Below, piece by piece: positions 35,522 through 42,458 of a stretch of 64,000 nucleotides of DNA. Within the stretch, counting starts at the first letter, position 1; every line of letters begins with the position of its first letter. Under the pieces are notes generated by a model. It saw only the letters and a program-made list of their open reading frames with translations. It was not told the origin of the DNA and searched no databases. Source of the stretch: JBBQVS01 sp038211295 (lineage in GTDB: Bacteria; Chloroflexota; Ktedonobacteria; Ktedonobacterales; Ktedonobacteraceae). Position numbers and translations under genes: made by a program. The stretch spans positions 26,315 through 90,314 of the forward strand of contig JBBQVS010000007.1 in NCBI GenBank assembly GCA_038211295.1, written 5' to 3'.

Positions 35522-35974
35522 TTATTGAGGGCAGGGTACTGCCATATATGTTTCCAGTTTGCTGAGTAGCGTTTCAATGCGAAACGGCTTACTCATCCAA
35601 TCGGTGGCACCCGCCACGCACTCAACACCTGTGACGCGATGATCGGCGGTCATAACAATGACGGGGATGTGTGCGGCCCATGTCTGCTTGCTCATAAATG
35701 CTGCGATGTCATAGCCGGAGATCACGGGCATCATCAGGTCAAGTAGCACTACCGAGGGGAGACGTCGCCCTGTCGCGTGTAGCTCTTCTAAAAAAGGAAT
35801 TACTTTCTGGCTGTCAGAGAAACCAATACTAGCATAGTCTTCCGTCTCCATAAGCAGCATAACCACTGACAGGATAGCGTGGTCGTCGTCAACGGCTAGA
35901 ATATAGGATTCATCAGGAGTAGATGTTGGAACTATTTCATACTCAATCATACTTTTTTTGAGGTCGCGATACAT
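35522..35974 (-). CDS. Stand-alone response regulator receiver domain
   Basis: About 150 residues: one receiver domain and no output domain. It has the acidic pair in LAVDDDHAI, the phospho-acceptor Asp in VVLLDLMMPVISGYD, the Thr/Ala switch in VIVMTADH and the Lys in WMSKPF. The ATG at 35974 follows GGAGGG. Such proteins work as phosphate shuttles or bind partners. No kinase is adjacent. A 13-bp palindrome at 36013-36025 lies in its leader. Confidence 0.9.
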   Translation of the reverse strand: MYRDLKKSMIEYEIVPTSTPDESYILAVDDDHAILSVVMLLMETEDYASIGFSDSQKVIPFLEELHATGRRLPSVVLLDLMMPVISGYDIAAFMSKQTWAAHIPVIVMTADHRVTGVECVAGATDWMSKPFRIETLLSKLETYMAVPCPQ

Positions 35975-36012
35975 TACAAAACCCTCCACATATATTTTCT
36001 CTCTCTTCTCGC

Positions 36013-36025
36013 GTACACAGTGTAC
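36013..36025. promoter_or_regulatory. 13-bp palindrome upstream of the receiver gene
   Basis: GTACAC-A-GTGTAC, perfect, about 40 bases upstream of the receiver start. It may be an operator; no regulator can be named. Confidence 0.35.
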
Positions 36026-36127
36026 AGAAACACGTACTTTCAGTATAACGATTGCACCAAACTTTCTTCTCTTTGTCAGGACTTTTGTAATGTCAATGTC
36101 AAAGGAAGTATTTTTCTGTTCTTGAAA

Positions 36128-37936
36128 TTAGCGTGACGAGGAACGGCGGGTGCGTCTGGAGAGCAGGCCAGCGAGTCCCAACATGGTCATCGAGAGTAGA
36201 TAGCCAATGAGCGCGACCCAGAGCCAGGGACTAAGGGCAGTATATCCATTTGTCCTGTCATCGTAAAGCGCGTTTTTCAGCGCGAGCGCGGGCGTATTCT
36301 CTTTTTTGGTGGTTGTGGGCGTGGTGGTTGTGCCAATCGTTGGCGTGATGCCTACTGTAGGGTGAGGGGTCGCGCTCACAGTTGGCGTGGGCGGTTGCGT
36401 CACAACAATAGTCGGGGTGATGCCAACCGTGGGCTTCACAGGAACAGGAGTCTGGCTAATGGGCGTTGGATTGCTACCTTGTCCACCACCCACACTACCG
36501 CCCCCCGTCGCCGGGGGTGTCGCACCCGATGAGGGATGCGTGGGCGTTGACGGCGTACTTTTCGCGTTCGTTGCCGAGGCGATGCTGATGGTAGCTTCTA
36601 TCGAACGCTTGCTCCCCGTATCATAGGCGGTAATGCGATGTGTGCCGCTACTCACGTTCGCGCCAAGCAGCAACGAGACGGTGAAGATGCCATGCGCGTC
36701 TGCCTGTGTGGCGTTGGGATAGCAGGGTTGGTGAGCATCATAGGTCAGCACTACGGGAACGTTAGCACTAAACCCCTGTCCGTGCAGCAAGATGGGCGTG
36801 GTGGGAAGTAAGAGCGCGTTATCAATAAGCGTCAATTGTAAACCGGATGAGGAGACGGTTGTCTGATGACAGTATGAGTTTGTTATATTATCAGACGCGC
36901 AGGGCGTTTGCACAGATGAGGGCGGGCCGCCACCCGCAGCTATCTGTGTGCCGCTTACACTTGCGCCAAGATGCAGCCACCCAACGCTTAGCACAGTTGC
37001 GAACAAGAGTAGACATGTTATTATAAATAAAATGATGGTTCCGTTGAGCCACAGCAGGAACTCGATGCGACCAGGGTAGAGCAACCACCAGCGCACACGA
37101 TCTACAGGATTGAGCGACAGCGTACTTTTACGCTGGCCTTTGTACTCTTTAGCACGGCTCGCGATACGACGCGCACGGGGAGAATCTTTCCCCACGCCCG
37201 TTGTCCAGGAGACGGCTTCTTCCAAACGTTTTTCTAACATACGCTCGATGACGGTGGGTGTTGGTCGCATGTTCGCGAGTGTGTGCGAAAACGGCGTGAT
37301 CTCACGCAGAGAGTGTGTACTAGAGATGTTTTTCTTGTCGGCAAGCACTGGGGATTTTTGCACAATCAGCGTGTTTTGTTTAGAGGGCGGCGGTAGCGTG
37401 TCCAATTCGTCAATTGTGCGCGGACGCGGCACAGTATTATATTCCGCAAACGAACGTTCGGGAGCGGGTGGTCGCGTGTCCAGTTCATCAATCGCGGTTG
37501 AAGGCGGCGGTGGTTGCGTGTCCAGTTCGTCAATCGCGTGAGTACGAGGTGGCGGAAGGGTAACTTGTTCGGCAAGTGGGCGGGACATAATCGCCTCAGA
37601 ATGGGCAAGCGAGAGCGATGAGAGGCTACTTTCCGCCTCAAAATCAGCTGCATCATACTGCCAGATTGTCGGCTCTGGCATGGTGGGAACACGCGTCACG
37701 TCGCTTTCGGGCGGCATTGCGTAGTTACGCGGGTAGCGTGGGCGAACGTTCACGGGTCGCGCCGATGCTCGCGCGGGTATGGGTGTTTGCGGATTGGGAA
37801 TGTTGCGTTGCTCTTTGATGCCGATGGGTGCTATCGGATTCATCCATACGGAAGCACGAGGCCGTACAGGGCTATGTTCGACATTTTCGGTGGACTCTTC
37901 CGACGCGGAGCCGCCAAACCATGTATTTCTCTGCAT
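36128..37936 (-). CDS. Single-pass membrane protein with IDELDT repeats and Thr/Pro-rich outer region
   Basis: About 602 residues. The cytoplasmic N-terminus (about 290 residues) is low complexity and carries three copies of an IDELDTxPPP motif. A transmembrane helix follows (IILFIITCLLLFATVLSVGW), then a Cys-containing outer domain with an Ig-like part (ILLHGQGFSANVPVVLTYD) and a Thr/Pro/Gly-rich stalk. A second helix near the C-terminus (LWVALIGYLLSMTMLGLAGLL) is followed by a basic tail. The ATG at 37936 is placed behind AAGGGGAAAG. Function unknown; the layout matches the two Thr/Pro proteins at 52.7-54.6 kb. Confidence 0.75.
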   Translation of the reverse strand: MQRNTWFGGSASEESTENVEHSPVRPRASVWMNPIAPIGIKEQRNIPNPQTPIPARASARPVNVRPRYPRNYAMPPESDVTRVPTMPEPTIWQYDAADFEAESSLSSLSLAHSEAIMSRPLAEQVTLPPPRTHAIDELDTQPPPPSTAIDELDTRPPAPERSFAEYNTVPRPRTIDELDTLPPPSKQNTLIVQKSPVLADKKNISSTHSLREITPFSHTLANMRPTPTVIERMLEKRLEEAVSWTTGVGKDSPRARRIASRAKEYKGQRKSTLSLNPVDRVRWWLLYPGRIEFLLWLNGTIILFIITCLLLFATVLSVGWLHLGASVSGTQIAAGGGPPSSVQTPCASDNITNSYCHQTTVSSSGLQLTLIDNALLLPTTPILLHGQGFSANVPVVLTYDAHQPCYPNATQADAHGIFTVSLLLGANVSSGTHRITAYDTGSKRSIEATISIASATNAKSTPSTPTHPSSGATPPATGGGSVGGGQGSNPTPISQTPVPVKPTVGITPTIVVTQPPTPTVSATPHPTVGITPTIGTTTTPTTTKKENTPALALKNALYDDRTNGYTALSPWLWVALIGYLLSMTMLGLAGLLSRRTRRSSSR

Positions 37937-38280
37937 ACACTCTTTCCCCTTATACACACAAGCAAAGACACAACGCATCCTGGCTACAACATTCTGTGGA
38001 GGGTTACGTGGAAGTTTCGTACCGCCAACATTCTCCGTCCCTATCTCTTCAATGAAAATGAACGTGTCTTAATGATATTTTTGCTTGCGGAAAGCGGGTA
38101 GACGAGGCGTTACGAACCAGAGTAGCCGATGCGTCAAGCTCGGCACACAAGTTATTTGCGTATTTTTCCGCAGTATGTGGAACTTTTTTCGCGCTAGAGA
38201 CGCAAAACGCAACAATGCCTCTTCTGCCTCAGACTAGCGCAGAGGCGCGATGAGGGCGTGTTTTGTGTCGCTAAGGCGAT

Positions 38281-38297
38281 TGGCACACATCTTGCGG
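38281..38297 (+). promoter_or_regulatory. Sigma-54-like -24/-12 motif
   Basis: TGGCAC (38281-38286), five bases, TTGCGG (38292-38297): the GG and GC doublets have the exact spacing of the sigma-54 consensus. The position is 144 bases upstream of the sigma factor start. No sigma-54 or enhancer-binding protein is in the window, so the match may be chance. Confidence 0.3.
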
Positions 38298-38330
38298 TAG
38301 AAAGAAGATAGGGGGGCATACCCGAAAAAG

Positions 38331-38348
38331 TTTTCGGGCGAGTGTTGC
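38331..38348. promoter_or_regulatory. Small hairpin in the sigma factor leader
   Basis: CCCGAAAA, loop AG, TTTTCGGG: a perfect 8-bp stem lying between the sigma-54-like motif and the start codon. Confidence 0.35.
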
Positions 38349-38440
38349 ATAGACTAGTTCAATTTCATGGGCCTAGTGCTAGCAACAGTCATCTCCGGTT
38401 ACCAAGTTGCGGAATGTGGATTTGAGGAAGGTAGAGGAAC

Positions 38441-39565
38441 ATGGTTATGGTAGCCATTGTGGAGCAAGTAACATCAACAGTGCGAGAGACGGGGCAACTC
38501 TCACAGACTCCTGCAAAAAGGAGACAAACGGGAACAAAACAGAGTGCAACGCATACAGCTTTTTTGCCGAAACGCGGTGGCAAAAAGAGTAGCGAGGCAC
38601 GCGAACGTCTCAGCCAAGATGATACACACACGGCAAATTATGCTTTTGATACATATGACGACGAAAAGAATAGTCCCACGCAGACAGATGAGATACTCAC
38701 GCATGACGAGGACGAAGAAGAGGAGGTGTACGGCAGTGAGGTAGACAATGCAATCCGCCAGTACCTCGGCGAGATTGGACGCTATCCCCTTTTGACGGCA
38801 GAGCAGGAAGTGCGAATCGCCAGACGTATGGTTACAGGCGATGCGCGGGCGCAACAGCAACTTGTAGAGGCGAACCTGCGTCTGGTCGTAAACATCGCGA
38901 AACGCTACAACAATCACGGGCTTTCCCTGCTTGACCTTGTGCAGGAGGGCAACCTTGGCTTGATTCGCGCGGCGCAAAAGTTCGACCCTGCACGCGGCTT
39001 CCGTTTCAGCACATATGCGACATGGTGGATTCGGCAGGCGATCAGTCGAGCGGTTGCGGAACATACGCGTACCATTCATATCCCTGTACATGTCGTAGAA
39101 CTGATTTACAAGATGAAGCGCGTCACACGCGAACTTTATCAACAACTGGGACGCGATGCGCTGCCGGAAGAGGTGGCGCGGGTGCTTGGTGTAACAAAGG
39201 AGCGAGTGGTAGAGTTGCAATGTATGGCAGAGACGCCAATCTCGCTTGACGCGCCATTGATTGAAGATGAGCAGTACCACCTCTCCGACACTCTGGAGGA
39301 CACACGAGCAACGGCACCAGCCGAGGCGGTGACGCATCAGGTGTTGCGCGATCAGATCGAGTGTGCGCTGGAGGTACTGAGCCAGCGCGAACGGCAAGTT
39401 ATCGAGCTTCGCTATGGCCTGCAAGATGGCTACTGCCACACGCTAGAGGAACTTAGCTCACACTTCAAGCTGACACGCGAACGTATTCGCCAGATCGAGG
39501 TCAAGGCGTTACGCACGCTCCGCCAGCCCATTCAGACGCATTGTATGCACGATTTCGGGGAGTGA
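38441..39565 (+). CDS. Sigma-70 family RNA polymerase sigma factor (group 2-like)
   Basis: A 374-residue sigma factor. A basic then acidic N-terminal tail of about 95 residues replaces region 1.1. Region 1.2 (NAIRQYLGEIGRYPLL), region 2 (LRLVVNIAKRYNNHGLSLLDLVQEGN...FSTYATWWIRQAI), region 3 and region 4 (ERQVIELRYGLQDG, LTRERIRQIEVKAL) are all present. The ATG follows GAGGAAC. The length and unusual tail suggest a secondary sigma, not the housekeeping one. It is monocistronic, ended by the hairpin at 39592-39618. Confidence 0.93.
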   Translation: MVMVAIVEQVTSTVRETGQLSQTPAKRRQTGTKQSATHTAFLPKRGGKKSSEARERLSQDDTHTANYAFDTYDDEKNSPTQTDEILTHDEDEEEEVYGSEVDNAIRQYLGEIGRYPLLTAEQEVRIARRMVTGDARAQQQLVEANLRLVVNIAKRYNNHGLSLLDLVQEGNLGLIRAAQKFDPARGFRFSTYATWWIRQAISRAVAEHTRTIHIPVHVVELIYKMKRVTRELYQQLGRDALPEEVARVLGVTKERVVELQCMAETPISLDAPLIEDEQYHLSDTLEDTRATAPAEAVTHQVLRDQIECALEVLSQRERQVIELRYGLQDGYCHTLEELSSHFKLTRERIRQIEVKALRTLRQPIQTHCMHDFGE

Positions 39566-39591
39566 AGCAATAGGACAGCGTGAAGCAAGGG

Positions 39592-39618
39592 GCAGGGAGA
39601 CCGCAAAAGTCTCCCTGC
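39592..39618 (+). terminator. Terminator of the sigma factor gene
   Basis: A perfect 10-bp stem, GCAGGGAGAC (39592-39601) with its complement (39609-39618), followed by GTTTC. The GGGAGAC core is shared with other intergenic hairpins here. Confidence 0.7.
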
Positions 39619-39669
39619 GTTTCATGACACCAAACATTCCCGTTCTCCCACCATCACACCGTCACACCA

Positions 39670-40563
39670 TCACACCTCGCGCGTCCCCACAACCGTTGTC
39701 CATGACCAGACGCCTTGAAACTCTGGCATAGAGATGTCGAGAAACAACTTGTGCATCAGGTCGTTCCGCTTCTGTTGTTCCTTCATACCTCTCGAATAGA
39801 GAAGTGGCTCGGAGAGCGCGAAAAGCGGTTCGATGTGTAGGGCCAGCACCTCATGTGCTTCTGTGCCAAACGAGATGTCGATTGGTTGCACCACGCTTCG
39901 CACGTTCCCCCACTTACACAGCCGGGCAAGCCGTGTCAGGTCGCGCGGTATCTTCTGTGTGCCACCCTTCATAAGAATCGCATTTTCCAGTACATTAAAC
40001 CAGGAGTTGAAATTCTCGCTCGTAGTTGTCGGATAATTGTGTTCCGTCACCATGACCGACCCTCCCACTTTGCACAGGCTCAGCAATGTCTTGAATAGGT
40101 GTATCCACTGCTTCCATGAGGTTCTTTCCTTGAGGAAACGCGCGTGGACAAGATGAAACCCGGACGCATCGGGTGGTAAGGGGGCGATGCGGTGAATGTC
40201 TTCCACCGAAAAAAAGAGGTCGTCATGTGTGCGATAGCTTGCCATCAAGCGGGCATGGTCAATCAGGGCGGGATTTCTGTCCATACCATGAAAGGTCAGG
40301 TGACGATGCCGGCGGGCGATGTCGAACATCCAACTGCCCGCGCCACACTCAACATCCAGCACTGTCTCGAATGTCTCGACAGGGACATACGTCGAAAGGG
40401 GAAGCGGGGCATATTCGTTGGCAAAGCGTTGAAGTATCTGCTGCATGACAATCTGCAGTGTGTCATCAACGCGCGGGGGCGTCTCCTCGTGCGCTGCGGC
40501 ACGGGAGAGGGCCACCGCTTCGTTCAGCTTCCGCCAACAACGGGGGCAGGAATCTTGCGTCAT
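39670..40563 (-). CDS. Class I SAM-dependent methyltransferase
   Basis: A 297-residue protein. An N-terminal CPRCW motif may bind zinc with other residues. The SAM-binding core is clear: TVLDVECGAGSWMFDIA (motif I), FHGMDRNPALIDHAR (motif II) and MVTEHNYP later (motif post-I/III). The ATG at 40563 follows GAGAGG. The substrate is unknown; this branch is often found as an uncharacterised small-molecule methyltransferase. The upstream 73-residue gene on the same strand may be co-transcribed. Confidence 0.82.
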   Translation of the reverse strand: MTQDSCPRCWRKLNEAVALSRAAAHEETPPRVDDTLQIVMQQILQRFANEYAPLPLSTYVPVETFETVLDVECGAGSWMFDIARRHRHLTFHGMDRNPALIDHARLMASYRTHDDLFFSVEDIHRIAPLPPDASGFHLVHARFLKERTSWKQWIHLFKTLLSLCKVGGSVMVTEHNYPTTTSENFNSWFNVLENAILMKGGTQKIPRDLTRLARLCKWGNVRSVVQPIDISFGTEAHEVLALHIEPLFALSEPLLYSRGMKEQQKRNDLMHKLFLDISMPEFQGVWSWTTVVGTREV

Positions 40564-40579
40564 GAAAACCTCTCTTTCG

Positions 40580-40801
40580 TTACTTTCGGCGCGACGGCGT
40601 AGGTTGATCGCAGAGACGTGGAGGCAAGCCCAATACCTGTCTGCGGAGCCGTTCATCCTCGTTGAAGACAGACACATAGTGTACTCCGCACCGTTTCGCG
40701 GTGGCAAAGATGCGCGGGTAACGCTGCTCTGGCTTCTCATTCGCGTAAAAAGCGATCAGTATGTTGGACAAGGGTTGAGTGTCCTGCTCGGAAATGTGCA
40801 T
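40580..40801 (-). CDS. Hypothetical small protein, 73 residues
   Basis: Starts at an ATG behind AAGGAG, 16 bases upstream of the methyltransferase gene, so co-transcription is likely. It is basic at the C-terminus (CDQPTPSRRK). I recognise no family. Confidence 0.55.
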   Translation of the reverse strand: MHISEQDTQPLSNILIAFYANEKPEQRYPRIFATAKRCGVHYVSVFNEDERLRRQVLGLPPRLCDQPTPSRRK

Positions 40802-40894
40802 TATAGAATTCTCCTTCAAGCTACTTCATCATTTTTACAATTTGGTGGTTTATATAGTCCGTAGTTTGTATGTTGGGACCACATTACCAATACA

Positions 40895-40923
40895 TTGTGC
40901 TAAAAAAGACGACATGTTATACT
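40895..40923 (+). promoter_or_regulatory. Promoter for the XRE-TPR gene
   Basis: TTGTGC (40895-40900), 17-base spacer, TATACT (40918-40923), about 130 bases upstream of the start. Confidence 0.5.
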
Positions 40924-40952
40924 TTTTGTGGTGTTAAAACATCGCTATTCAC

Positions 40953-40977
40953 TTCATTGATGAATACATTCTTCATC
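40953..40977. promoter_or_regulatory. Overlapping palindromes, possible operator
   Basis: TTCAT-TG-ATGAA (40953-40964) and GATGAA-N7-TTCATC (40959-40977) overlap downstream of the promoter. XRE regulators often bind such sites in their own leader; this is inference. Confidence 0.35.
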
Positions 40978-41054
40978 CTCACAAAGTATGAAGTAAAAAT
41001 GAGTAGGTGACTAGTGCGCTTCCCGCAAAAACAGGGCAAATTTGAGGAGGATGT

Positions 41055-42194
41055 ATGACTGATGACATAATAGAGGCGGCACATCAAGGGAAAATCGTAC
41101 TCGCTTATCGCAAGTTAAGAAAACTAACACGCGGAGATTTAGCAGAATTATTAGGTGTAGATACCTCAACAATCTACAGATTGGAGCACAAAACCTTGAT
41201 TAAAGACATAAAGAAACGTCAGTTACTTGTAAGTTTACTCGGTATTCCAGCAGCACTTATGAGTATTGATAAAGACTCGTATCCTGTCAAAGCTAATTTA
41301 GCAATAAATGAAGATCAAATGAGCTTCTTTGAGGACGAATTAGCGATACATTGGGGTTTGTACTATACAGGTGGAACTACCCGCGCTTATCGAGGATTGG
41401 ATACTTGGATAAAAACAATCGATACCTTCGCGAGAGAACACAGAGATGGCGAATGGAGTAAAAGAACAAGTGCTTTACTTATTTCAAGCTATCAACTGCA
41501 AGGAAGCATATATAGAGACATGATGAAGTATAGCGAAGCTCATATTGCTTGCAAGCAGAGCTTTACTGTAGCGAAAGAACTTGATGATAAAGAACTGATG
41601 GCAGCAGCACTAGCACGCAGAGGCGTTACTTATATTCAGCAACAGAAGCCCAAAGAAGCAGTTACATTTCTAAATGAAGCGTTGCGCTTAAATGAGAGAC
41701 TCGGTTTACCTAGCCTAAAAGCATATATCTTGCAAGCACTTTCTGAAGCGTATGCGATGCTACAACAATCGGCAGAGTCATGGCGCAGTATTGCACTAGC
41801 CGAACGAAGTTTAGAGCGGAAAGGCACTATATTAGAGAGAAGTGATTGTCAGTCTAGCACAACATCTACAACCGCGCAAAAAGGTGTCAATGCTGTCCTA
41901 CTACATGACAATGAACGAGCTATCGCGCTCCTTGAAAGAGGGCTTGCAAGCTATAACCCGACATTGATTCGTGGTCGTTCAAGGTTAGTCGCACAAAAGG
42001 CCGAGGCATATTATGGACTTGGTGACATCGAGATGTGTACGATGACGGCAACGGAGGCGTGGACGTTGGCACGTTCCGTTGGTTCCGATAAGACATGTAG
42101 CAGAGTGCGAAATCTCTACGCAAGTTTGAAAGAGTCGAATGGGAAAGAGCGGAGCGTGCTTCATCTAGGGGTGTTGCTTTCTGGCCAACAATAA
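41055..42194 (+). CDS. XRE-family helix-turn-helix regulator with TPR domain
   Basis: A 379-residue protein. The N-terminal HTH spans about residues 12-65 (LRKLTRGDLAELLGVDTSTIYRLE). The rest is helical, with TPR-like repeats (YSEAHIACKQSFTVAKEL, AVTFLNEALRLNERLGL, ERAIALLERGLASY). The start follows GGAGG. This architecture resembles RRNPP-like and actinobacterial regulators, which bind peptides or partner proteins with the TPR part. The gene is more AT-rich than its neighbours, a hint of transfer. Its target is unknown; it stands between the terminase and capsid blocks. Confidence 0.87.
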   Translation: MTDDIIEAAHQGKIVLAYRKLRKLTRGDLAELLGVDTSTIYRLEHKTLIKDIKKRQLLVSLLGIPAALMSIDKDSYPVKANLAINEDQMSFFEDELAIHWGLYYTGGTTRAYRGLDTWIKTIDTFAREHRDGEWSKRTSALLISSYQLQGSIYRDMMKYSEAHIACKQSFTVAKELDDKELMAAALARRGVTYIQQQKPKEAVTFLNEALRLNERLGLPSLKAYILQALSEAYAMLQQSAESWRSIALAERSLERKGTILERSDCQSSTTSTTAQKGVNAVLLHDNERAIALLERGLASYNPTLIRGRSRLVAQKAEAYYGLGDIEMCTMTATEAWTLARSVGSDKTCSRVRNLYASLKESNGKERSVLHLGVLLSGQQ

Positions 42195-42240
42195 GATGCG
42201 ATAGAAGTATTGTGAGCGCATGACAGGGGCGTGGGAGGAT

Positions 42241-42313
42241 GAGGTCATGGTGTGTGCAAGGGTGCATGACGGGGGCAAGCCCCGTCATGCACCCTTGCAC
42301 ACACCATGACCTC
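42241..42313. repeat. Perfect 34-bp palindrome
   Basis: Arms 42241-42274 and 42280-42313 are perfect complements around a five-base loop. It lies between convergent genes. Partial copies of its arm (core CCTTGCACACRYCAT) follow at about 42387-42405 and 42426-42444. It could serve as a terminator, but it is far longer than needed and may be a mobile palindromic repeat. Confidence 0.85.
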
Positions 42314-42458
42314 CTTCCCCCCCATCATGCTCCTTTTATGCGTTATGTTATATTTTTCTGTCACACCATCTTACACGCGATATATACCCTTGCACACGCC
42401 ATACCACACCGTACACGCTATACAACCTTGCACACATCATGCCCCTCTCGTAATGCTT

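Larger units (their letters stand above)
37937..38440. other. Divergent intergenic region before the sigma factor
   Basis: No gene is supported. It holds the promoter of the IDELDT membrane protein (not placed), a sigma-54-like motif at 38281-38297 and a small perfect hairpin at 38331-38348, both upstream of the sigma factor. Confidence 0.55.

Noticed and set aside
38501..39439. 312-codon minus-strand frame opposite the sigma factor
   Set aside because: It is the antisense of a conserved sigma-70 gene; its translation has no family pattern and a Cys-rich, shadow-like composition.
42330..42444. CRISPR-like array
   Set aside because: The repeats are degenerate, irregularly spaced pieces of a palindrome, with no equal-length spacers and no cas genes.
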